From: Microvelia longipes
Lineage: Eukaryota > Arthropoda > Insecta > Hemiptera > Veliidae
Assembly: GCA_018340805.1 (NCBI GenBank)
Contig: JACMZG010001908.1
Span: forward strand, 31,240,894 to 31,304,893
Direction: 5' to 3'
Length of the DNA stretch: 64,000 nt
The position numbers and the translations under genes were made by a program. This document shows, piece after piece, positions 42,015-54,000 of the stretch (its first letter is position 1; the number at the start of each line of letters is the position of its first letter). The notes below the pieces were generated by a model that saw only the letters and a program-made list of their open reading frames with translations, did not search any database and was not told where the DNA came from.

Positions 42015-45000
42015 CTGAAAATAAAAAAAATATTGTAATATTAAAATAAAAATGGTTCCATAAGTGGATTTTTTAAATAGTAAAATGCATTCAATCTATC
42101 TGAGACACACAATTTTTCATTTTCCTAATCTATATAATTAACTATTAAGTAATAATCATAATTATGAGTCAAAATATTTTTTATCAAAAAAGAACAAATA
42201 AAATAAAAAAAATCTTATAAATTTTCATTTATATTTTCTCCGTGCTTTGATAAGTAGTAGTAGATAATTTGTTTACTTCTTCTCAGTTAAATCTAAGGTA
42301 ATCTTAAGAATTCAAAACCAGGACTTCACCTGAATCATCTGATACAGGTGTTTAAAGACATCCTAAGTAGTTTTTATCAAGTTGTCTGTTTATAAGTGTA
42401 CAATGTGTACATGTTATGTGTCTATTATGATAGCAGCTCTAAGAGGTGAATAATCCCCCTAGTTGTGCTATCCTATGCTATTTTTTTTAAACTTGAGTTA
42501 AATAAAAAAAAAAAAAAAAAAAAAATTGATTGTTCGAAAGTGAAGGTTATAAAGGTTACACCTATTCGTAGTAGTGCTTGTGAATTTATTTAAATTTTTT
42601 ATTTAATTGCTAATATTTTGATTAAATTGTTCATTAAAACTGTAAATTAATTAATTAATCATATTTTTTGCATATAAGTAGTGAAGTATATTTCGTATTT
42701 ACTAGTTTTTCACAGAAATACCGGCACATAGGTTATAAACAGTTTGTTTACATATATTTTTTTCCGTTTTTTTTACGTATTTCGTGTTTCTTTTAATAAT
42801 TACTAGTTATTGTTTAATAATTAGTAGTTTTTGAGTACTTATAATTAACTTTTAATATGAATGCAGACGAAATTATTAAAAAAATGAGTGAAATGTTAGA
42901 AAACCAAACACAAGAAATTATTCAAAACACGAACAAAAGATTTGATGTATTGGAAAAAAATCTTGAGGATCTTAAGGAAAATTACCGAGTACTAAAACAA
43001 AATGTAGACACATACAGTGTGAAGCATGATAGATTAGAACGAAAATATGATAAGTTCGAGAGAAGGAAGAACTTGGTAATCGAAGGAGTGGGAAATAGAA
43101 ATCGACAAACAGCAGAATGTGAAATGATTAAAATCTTTAAGGAAGTGATGAATATTAGTTTTGAACCTTACGATCTTGATTTTTTTACCCCCCTGGCAGA
43201 GGAATGTGACAGATATCTAATTGGATTAACTACTTTCATAAAGAAATTGGAGATATTAAGGGCAAGAGAGTTGATTCCTTCAAACCTGGGCATTAAAATC
43301 TATGAAGACTTTTCTAAAGAAGTGAGAGAGCAAAGAAGAGCATTGGTACCAAAACTAATAGAAGCTAGAGATAAAGGACACAAAGCAGTAATAAAATATG
43401 ATACTCTGTTTATTAACAATAAAGTATGGAACTATAACGAAATAAGAACAAAGAAGCGGAAATTTGAGGGAGATGAGTACACAGACCAGAAGAACACTTC
43501 TTTGAATAACAGAACACATAGTACAGATAAGATTACTAAAGAAAAAATGACTACCGCTTCAGGCGCTACCTTAGGTGAGAATACTGCTTTGGTCGAAGCC
43601 ACAGCAAGTAAAAATGGCGAAAAACAATAGCAATCAAGGAACAGTGGAAATAGAAGGAATCTTGTGCAGTTGTTTACATATAATGCTAGAACATTGAGAG
43701 AAAATAGCAAGTTAAACGAACTATTAGAGGAATTGCAGGAAGTCTCATGGGATATAGTAGGCCTCGCTGAGGTGCGGAGGAACAGTGAACAACACATGAG
43801 GTTAGCTGATGGCACAAGTTTCTACTTCAACAGTGAAGGCAATAAAGGAGGAACAGGATTCCTTGTAAATAAAAACATTACTAGTCAGGTAAACCAATTC
43901 AAGGCGTATTCTACTAGAATTAGTAAAATCATATTTAATCCTAAAAATAAAAAGAAATACGGCCGAGTCAAAATTATACAAATCTATGCTCCTACTTCCA
44001 TGAGTAGTGATGAGGAAATTGAAGAATTCTATACAAACCTGCAAAAAGCGATAGAAGAGGATGAATGCAGGAACACTGTTATTATGGGTGACTACAATGC
44101 AAAAGTAGGGAAAGGACAGCATTTACCCGCTGTGGGAAGATATGGTACAGGAGCCAGAAATTATAGAGGAGAAAGGTTAATAGAGTTTGCAGAAAGTAAT
44201 AAATTGATTATAATGAATACTTTCTTCAGAAAGAAATTTAGCAAGAAATGGTCTTGGATAAGCCCGGACGGGAAAGTGAAAAACGAAATTGATTTTGTCC
44301 TGACAAATAAAAGAGAAATGATATTGGATGTAGAAGCAGTTAACCAACCTTGTATTGGCAGTGACCATAGGCCTTTGAAGATAAAACTATCTATATCCCG
44401 AAGGAAACGATCTAAGAAAATGAACACTATATCTAAGAAAAAACATACTGATTGGAGTCAAATTGATGAAAAAGATTACAGTAGTAATCTGGAAACTTAT
44501 TTTAAAAATCAGTATTCCAACGACATAAATAAACAAGAAAAATGTATTGTTGATGCTTTGAACACGAAAACTCAAGAAATGATTAGAGATGACTCATCTA
44601 CTATTACCTACGAAGCCAGGATACCCCCTGAAATCAAAAAGCTACTTAGGAAAAGAAGGCAATATAAAAGATCGGATAAAAATAAAATAGAATACAATAT
44701 TATTTCTAAATTGATAAGAGTTAAATTAGATGAATGGTCTCAACAAAAATTAATAAAAAAATTAGAAGATACTATTGATAGAGGATCTAGTCTAAAAAAA
44801 TGTTATGGCAGAATCGGAAAAAATGAATGGGTTTCTATAAAAAATTCTAAGGAAGAAATCATTTATGGTGAGGAAGAAATAGCAAATATTATTGCTTCAT
44901 TTTACAAAGAATTATATAGCAAAACAGAAGTAAAAGGAGTAAAGAAAGAGGAAAAATATACTTATGATGACTATGATGATTGGAAAATAATGATAAATGA

Positions 45001-48000
45001 AGTAGAAAGTGTGATAAAAAAACTGAAAAATGGTAAGGCTGCTGGCCCTGATAAAATAATAAATGAGGAAATAAAGAAAGGAGGTGAAGTGGTAGCTACA
45101 GAATTATGCGACCTGTTTAATAATTGTTTATTACAAAGTAAAGTACCTGATAACTGGCTACAGTCAAATCTTATATTAATCCATAAAAAAGGTGATAAGA
45201 GAAATATAAATAACTATAGACCTATAAATTTACTAAGTGTGATATATAAAATATTTATGAGTGTAATTCTCCGTAGAATAGAAAATAAATTAGCAAGTAT
45301 AGATGATGTGAGTCAAGTAGGATTTAAAAGAAATTTTAGTACAAGCGATGGAATAATAGTGATTCAACAAGTTATAGAAAAAGCTCGTGAGTATGATTTC
45401 CCAGCAGCTTTCTTATTCATAGATTATCAAAAAGCGTTTGACAGTGTGTTCAGACATGAAATTATTAAAACTTTGAAAGAATGCCAAGTAGAAGAAAAAT
45501 ACATTAAGCTTTTTGAATACATATATGAAGGAGCAGAAATAAATATACAAATAGGTAAGGAAAAAGAAAAGTTAAAATAGAAAGAGGGCTTAGACAAGGC
45601 GATGTGCCTTCAGCACGGACCTTTATATCAACGCTAGAAAGAGTGTTTCAGAAGGTAGAATGGGAAAATAAAGGTATAATAATAAACGGAGTGAGACTAA
45701 AAGTTGTTAAGTTTGCGGATGATATTTGCTTAATAGCTAATTCAATTAGAGAGTTACAGGAAATGGTTAATGAACTTGTTGGAGAAGGTGAAAAGATAGG
45801 ACTGAGCATAAATGTAGCTAAAACAAAATTAATGACAATCAATAGCAAAGAACTTGATAGGATTACAATTAAAGATGAATGGTTGAGGAAGTTGAACAAT
45901 TCATATACTTGGGAAGATTAATTTCAAAATAGATAGTACAATGAAAGAAGTGAGTAGGAGAGTTGTTATTGCTTGGAGAGCTTTTTATAAACACAAACAT
46001 ATTTTAAGTCCTCAATTGATATACACAAAAAATGTAAAGTGTGGAAGAGTGTAGTTTTGCCAACTTTAATTTATGCATGTGAAACATGGATATTAAGCAA
46101 AAAGGTGTTAGATAAACTTAGAGTCACTATGAGAGCCATGGAAAGAAGCATGATTGGGATTACACGGAGACAGAGAAAAAGCAATGTATGGGTAAGAAGT
46201 TTAACCAAATTGGAAGATATAGGGGAAACAGTGCTAACTAGAAAGTGGAAGTGGGAAGGCCATATAATGAGAGTTAAAGATGAGAGGTGGTCTAAGAAAA
46301 TAATAGAATGGTGGCCAATAAACATGAAAAGAAAGAGAGGGAGACCTGTCAGAAAATGGGACGAGGAAATGAGACAGACTTGTGAAAGTGTAAATTGGAT
46401 GCAAATGGCACAGAGTAGGTCCACTTGGAAATGGCTAGAAACTATATACAAAGAAGTTTGGCTTAAATAAAATAAAAATATAGGTCATAGCTAACTTAAA
46501 TAAAAAATATATTTATTTAAAAAAATGTATTTATGTCTTAGAATAAGTATTTAAAAGTTACTTACTTAAAAATATTTTGATAATGTCTTGATTACCTATG
46601 TTCAAATAGTTTAAAATGTATAAATTTATGAATGTTAAATCATGTTAAAATTGTTATTTATTTTTTGTTTTATTTATTACATTGTTAATTATTAATTATT
46701 TAGATAAAAGATATATGTATGTATGTTTGTGTGAGTGTATGTATGTGTACATATATGTATATATATATGTATATATATATGTATATATGTATGTATGTAT
46801 GTGTATGTGTGTGTATGTATGTGTGTGCCAATTGATGTATGTATATAAATTAGCACTACATATGTATGAACTCTGCCAAATTGGCAACCACAGCCCAGGC
46901 TGATTTTTGCATGTTGTTAAACTGTTATCTTAGTATGTAATTATCTTATATGCAAATAAATGGTTTATTTATTTATTTATTTATACATAAAAATTTAATT
47001 CACTAGTTTGATATGTAAACATATTAAAATTTATTTAAGCAAAGATTTTATAAAAAATAGGTTATATAACATAAAAATACCGGATGTGGTTATATAACAT
47101 AAGTGTAACTTAAGGGGATGTGGTTCAACTGGTCACCAGTCAAACTTATGTTATCAATAATGCACTTTGTACATATAACATTATTCTGACATTATGCATA
47201 TCATGCTGGTAGAAAGCATAAAACAAAATACCTTCTAGGTAAAGTACATACTCTTTATAGAAACAATACTTGCCTGTGTCATTAAATTTTCAAGAAGTTG
47301 ACTAGCTTCTCTTCCTTCCTCCTCCTCGCATTTTTTAGAATGTATTTCATGATCTTCACTAGAGCCACTAACAGTCCCACATTTCTTACACGTCAGATCA
47401 TCGTGCTCTTCCTCTTGGTGAGCTAGTAAGCTAGATCTAAAACGAAACAGAAACATTCCTTCTTTAGAACTTATAGAACAAGCTTATCTATAATGGCAGG
47501 AATCATTCAACATGAAATCTCTCTAAAAGCTCTTTGAACTAACACCAAAACTAAAGCTTATTTGATGTTTTCAACAAACCTATAGCTAAAATGAATAGAG
47601 ATCAATTTATATAATTGGTTATATATTTCATGTTTTAATTTATCTATAATCGATAAAAGTTTAAATCTTATTTTTAAAATGTTAGTACTTTCAGGTCATG
47701 GAATAAAAAATACCTTGTTTCAAAAGTTTCATCACAAACTATACAAGAGAAATCAAGTTTCATCTTCTTATGATTAGATCCATCAAGTTCTGAATCCTGT
47801 TTTCTTTTTGATTCGTCCGTGGTGGAAGTATCTACAGTTTTCACACCGGGACTATCGATGCTATCATCAACACTTTGCAATGATTCAATGCTGCGAGTGC
47901 CTTTGGCTCCTATGATATCCATAATACTTCCTTCATCAAGTTCAACCTAACACAAAAAAAAAAGAATCAGATAGAATAATACGCTCTGCACATAAACAAA

Positions 48001-51000
48001 TAAAAAATCTATTTTATAAAAGTAAAATAAGAAGCCAATGTAAATGATGTAAGTGATATTGAGATAATGAAACTAAGAACAGCGTGTGTAATGTAATTTG
48101 TTTTTATATATTTTCAATGATACTGACTCTTGTATGTAAGTGTAATTAGCTTAAGCTAGTTTTATAACAGTTTAACAAATGTTAAACACTAGGATTAAAA
48201 ATAAACTAAATGTTGATATATTTTTATAGGAGTGTTTACTTCTTCAATTTCATCATCGTCTTCATCAACTTCTGCATCTTCTAAAACAGGTTCTGCTCCA
48301 GTAGGATGATTTTCAACATGGACCTGCCACAACAAAAGAATAAAACAATATAATAATTGGCATAAAGAATTCATTTTTTAAAAAAAATCAACATAAAATA
48401 ATATTTTTACTGTTTAAAAAAATGAGAAAGGTCCACAGATAATTCTCAGTAGAAGGTCTTAATTTAATTAATATATTAAGAGTAATTTGTATTGAAGCAA
48501 TTTACTGGGGGAAGCCGTAAGGCTGGAATGAACAAAGAAAATGGGTATTATTGTATTATTAAAACCAGACAATATTCCTTCTGTCATAGTAATAATGAGA
48601 GTAATCTCAAGACTAATACTTTACTGTCATACATGAAATTCTTCATGAAAAACTCCTGCTCTTAATAGGCCAAATGCCTGTTTTCGCCTTTTTGAGTGTT
48701 ACATGAGAAGGGATTGCAATTTCTGAAATGTGACAGTCTGTATTATTAACTTTAGAAGGAATGTAGACAAAGATATCAATGGACTGTGACCAGTCTTCTG
48801 TACAAACAATGGTAACATAGGGCAGATGAGGTAAAACTCCTATTATAACGTTTGGTTATAATAGGATCTCCTCTCTAACTAATTCTAACATTAAGAAATG
48901 ACACATACGAACCTTGAGTGTTTCTGGAGAATCAAATATTTTAAGACACATCCTACAAGGATGAAATGCAGAGCTATGATTCTTAATATGGTCTATTAGT
49001 TTAGATTTACTAGAGCACGTCCTCCCACAGAACTTGCAAGTGTTAGGCCTCTTAACTAAAGCACTGTGAAACTCAGCAACATGATTCTGAAATAAGAAGA
49101 TAAAATACTTGATTCTTGCTTCATAAGAGAATAAATTTTAAGTAGTTCTCATTTCTCCTATAACTCTACTCAAGTGTTCAGCTACTTAATTGGAGTACAT
49201 AAGAGCTAGAAACATGGTATACACGTGTGATCGATGCTAGATTTAGAGGGACCTCAATTCATAAAAACCCCTTATCCATAATGTAAAAACTTTCTGAGTT
49301 TTATTTAAAAAAATGCTAAAAAGAGAGAAAATAAACAAAGGAGTGCTACAAACCTCAAGATCTTGATAACTAGGAGCAGCTTGCATACAAATAAAACATA
49401 AATATTTTGATTCAGAAGAATGAGAAATTTTCAAATGCTTTCTCATTTTCATTTTACTAGGTAACAATTCAGCACAAAATTTACAGATGTACACAGTAAG
49501 AACTTGATTATGGGTGCGCCTGTGTCTCAACATATCTGAATTAGTTCTTAATATCTTATCACAGCCACTTATATCACACCTAAAACATTTAAATGTATTT
49601 TTAAATAAGTTTTTTTAAGGTTAATTTTAAAAATAAATTTTAAGTTTAAGTTTACAAGATTATCATCAATCATTTTTAAATGTCACTATTAAGAGGAAGG
49701 TTTATAAATGAATGGGAACATTATTTTCAAATCAAGTCTAAGTCAGAAGAACACATTTTATGGAACTTTAACATAATGACATCACAATATAAAGACCAAA
49801 ATGTGATATTCTTTGCAAAATATGATAGGTAAATTAGTTTGAATGTACGAGCTATGGTGGTACCACAATTTAGATAGTAAGAAGGCAAACAACAATTCGG
49901 GCAAGTCTTCCTTGGAAAAATATCATAAGGTTGATCTGGCCACTAAAGCACTGCCTGGGTTGTGCTTAGCTATCATTTGGAAGTTGGTTGATTTGATTGA
50001 TCAACCAAATTTCTATGTATTTCTCGTCTTTCTTATACTCCTGTTAGGTTATTTTATAGACTTTTCAATAACACATATGGGTTGAGACTGGAGTATTAAC
50101 CATCACATGATGTAACTTTATAGGCATTTTACAATTTTCTCTCAAATGGCAAAGCAATAATATTGCCACTGTTACAAAACACAAAACAAATGGTGTTTAA
50201 TTTGTTTAATTATAACCAACAGTTATAATTCCTTCTTAAAATTTAATTTTGAATATACTTTTTCACAACTGCATTATCTTATCCTACAAATTTCTTACTT
50301 AAGACTAGGATGATCCCGATGAAGTTCCAGCACATGTTGATACAATAAAGTCTTGCTATCATGTTTTGATTCTGGACATAATTCACACGTATATATAACA
50401 TGAACACTCTTCATATGTTTATATAATGTATTCTGAGACATGAACTGTTTGCCACACTTGGCACATGTACTTATTCCATTGACTGGAGGTGGTAATGAGG
50501 CTACAGCAGGAGCAGCCCGTGGACCTTTACAGTGCTTGAAATGTTTCCGCATTAAAGAACCTTTTCTAAAAACCTGTTCAAATAAAACTGAATTAATTTT
50601 CCTGTCAATTAATTAAATAAAACAATTAAAGAAGGAGATGGGAAAGAGGTGTGAGAGTGGAAAGAAAACGGCCAATATATTAGATAAATAATGAAACATA
50701 AGCATAAGATAGGTGTTTTACTGAATTGCTTCATTTAATTTTTTTTATTATATTCAGTTTGTTAAAACCTTACTGGCTTAAAGGTAGAAAAATTATAAAT
50801 TTAATAACCCAGAGCTATTTTGGATTAGATTAGATAAGACTGAAGTTGTATAATGTAAATAAATGTTCTCACACATTTAGATATAATTTAACACATAGAT
50901 TTATATATAATGATTACCTTATTGCATTTAATGCATGTATGCTCAGTATCGTCTAAGTCAGGTGGATCTGGTTCTTCAGAATTTTCCCTAGTTAACTGTT

Positions 51001-54000
51001 GAGATCGGTGCTTTGACATATGAGCAGATAAAATGACACGGTTTGCAGAAGTGCGTTTACAAATAGAACATGTCACGTCTGGGTGATTTTTGTGAGCACG
51101 ACTAACATGTTTCCATAGCTGTGATGTTGAAGCATAGAACTTGGTACAAAGATCACACGGCACAGAGTTATGAACTTCTCTTCTATGAGCTCCCAATTCT
51201 TCTAAAGTTGAACAACTGTACACATTTTCACCACTTGGACACTAAATGAACAAATAGAAGTAAGTTTTAAAAAAATAGTGATAGTGTTAGTAATTGGAGA
51301 GAGAGGTGATGGATCAAATAGCAAGCAGGTCATGTTGTTTGGTCCTTTTTGCTGACTCCCTGTCTAAAAGAAGATAGTGTTTAACTTGAAGAGTCTAAGT
51401 GCAGGCTTTTTTGCATCTAATCCATAGAAGAGCTATGACTTAACTAGACAAGAAGGATCTCTGGGTGGCCTTAAAAAGGCCTGATACTAACAACTGAGAC
51501 ATCAGTAAACAATAATAAATAGATTTTATATCAAGAAATTTGATCTAAAGAATACGTCTTTGAATACAATTTTTAATATAACTGTAAGTTTAAGTCATTA
51601 AAAATTTTGTTGCTGCACATGCCATAACTTTATATGTAGAGCATGATTACCCAATTTAATATTAAATATAAATAATAAATAATATAAATAAAAAGGTAAA
51701 GATAATAAGTCAGCTAAGTTAATGAGTTTCTAAAAAATACTTAAAATATTAAAAAAATATAAAGGATGAAGTATCCCACCTGTTCACAAGCATATGGTGG
51801 TCCAGTTATCTCCATAAAGTGTAATCCTTCATTATTCTGAGAGACAGGATTTTCTATGATTATCCTTACATCCTCAGGTATTGGCACAGTTGAATGGATT
51901 TTTCTATGGCGAGACATTTTGGATACTTTTGAATAAGGTCTACCACAGATGTCACAGCAATGCTCTCCACCAGTAAGAGGATAATGAGTTTCCCGTACAT
52001 GATGCACCAGATCACTTAGATTACAATAAACCTATAATATCATAAAATGTAGCAGTTCCAATAAATAAATTAACAACTTTTGACAAAACTCAAAATGTTT
52101 ATATGATCATGGTAATGATAAATGGAGTACTCACTCTCTACACTGTCTAGCTTTACAAAAACCTTTTAAGTGGTTCAAGGGAACTCATCCATTTCAACAT
52201 TTTGGGATATTATTATCATTATTTTAGCCTTGTCATTTACAGCCTTTCCTTAGGATAAAAGTGTTAATAGACACATTTTATGTTAGGATTATTTGAGATA
52301 AAGGGCCTTTTCTGACCCATTCCACTATATTTTTGCTTGATTTTGGTCCTGTTTTTTGGGATATTAAGTTCAATGACCATCTCTGGTAACAGAAAATAAC
52401 CGTCTTCAACCAAAAATAACCAGGTTAATTTAACTGATTTCTGACCATCTATAGTAACTATATATGACCTATTAATTTTATACTAACACATAAATAACTG
52501 TGAAATTTTATTAATTATTTTTATAAGAAAATAAAGCTTTAAATATTAAGTTAAAAAAACATAAAATTTTAACTATGAAAAGGTCCCAAAGTTGGAAATT
52601 TGTACCAAGCCCAGCCTTCCAATTCTTAATGCTACCAGAATGTTAACTTAATGAAAACAAACTGTACCTTCAAACAAACACCACAAACAAGTGGTAAACA
52701 ATCCGGATGAACGCCCATCATATGTTTCCAATATTCAACTCTAGTATTCCACAATTTTCCACAAACTTCGCATGTACTCGGATAAACTCCTTGTATATCA
52801 TGATGACTGTCACAATGCTCTTTCTTTATTTGCTCAGATGCAAATATCTAAAAACAATAAATATGTCAACAGTAGAAAGCTTTGTTGGCAAAAGAAGAAA
52901 AAAAGCAGGAAGAAATACTAAATATTGGTTTGGTAATTAGGCATAATGATAATTTGGCAAATGGTAGTAAGGCTATTAATGGTTTTATATAACTGTTTAG
53001 TCAGCATGTAACTAATTTATTTTACCTTGTTGCATTGAGGCTGAGGACATGTAAGAGAAGGCTCACCAGCATGTTCAGTGGATATATGTCTCCATTTATC
53101 TGTTCTGTTTAAACTTGCTAAACCACATATATCACATGCAAAGTAGTACGCATTTCCTGCTGGCTTTTCCCTACACAAATGATAATAAATTGTAAAAACA
53201 AGGCACGATATTGTAAAATGTTTACATAGAATTATTGACAAATAAGCCTTTAAAGAAAAAAATGCTTTTGATAATTAACAGGGAAGTGTTCATTTTTATA
53301 CAGCAAGATATCAAAGCCAAAAGAATAAGAATACATCTGTCATAAATTACAATAAAACTACAGAGGAATACAGATGAAAAAATTAATAAAGGATAAGTAA
53401 TAATATTTGCCAGTAAACTCAGAATACACTGAGAGTCAAAACACAATTTTTTGCTTTAATTATAATAGTAAATTAAAATCTGGCAGGGGAACCTACATTT
53501 TAAATAGATTAAAATAAATAAAATAACTCTTTAAGCAACACATTTTTTAATAAAAAATAACAATAAACATTGTTTATTGTTATCAACAATGAACTCGTAT
53601 AATTATTAAAATAGAATTCCTAATTTTGATCTAAAGAGTATTCACAAGGATAATTTACACCAACTTTAATTCCATTTTTACTATTCCTCAATCATACCGA
53701 AGCTGAAAAGTATCTTGAATAAGTAAGCAATACGTAGTATTTGCACTAAAAACTGAGGTTTCACCTTAATTATCAGTTTTAGGTGTTTCTAAAACATTCT
53801 GAGTCATTTTTTACCATGGTGTCAGAGTGCCTGACATCAGAATAGCTCCAAGAGGGTTAAAGTTAGACGGTTGAAAGTTGGTATACAATCAAATGATCTA
53901 CAATCTTTAGGTCTAGTTGAACTTCTAACTAGAGCCTATAATATTCTTTATAAATAAAAATATTGGGTACAGGGCACCTAAAAATGTTTCCTCTTCACAT

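Larger units (their letters stand above)
42530..46990 (+). mobile_element. RTE-like non-LTR retrotransposon, nearly full length
   Basis: A two-ORF LINE inserted in the last intron of the zinc-finger gene, opposite to the gene. It has a 5' UTR-like region of about 330 bp, ORF1 (42857-43630), ORF2 (43664 to about 46470, frameshifted) and a 3' part ending in a TTTATTTATTTATTTATT tail near 46985, as is usual for LINE 3' ends. A (TATG)n microsatellite lies in the 3' region. Boundaries are estimates; no target-site duplication was fixed by eye. The intact ORF1 and almost intact endonuclease suggest a fairly young copy. Confidence 0.8.

Noticed and set aside
43432..44575. Several minus-strand frames rich in Phe/Leu
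   Set aside because: Antisense shadows of the A-rich retrotransposon ORFs.
49843..50085. 80-codon plus-strand frame in a zinc-finger intron
   Set aside because: Hydrophobic end, but no signal-peptide start, homology or promoter; likely chance.
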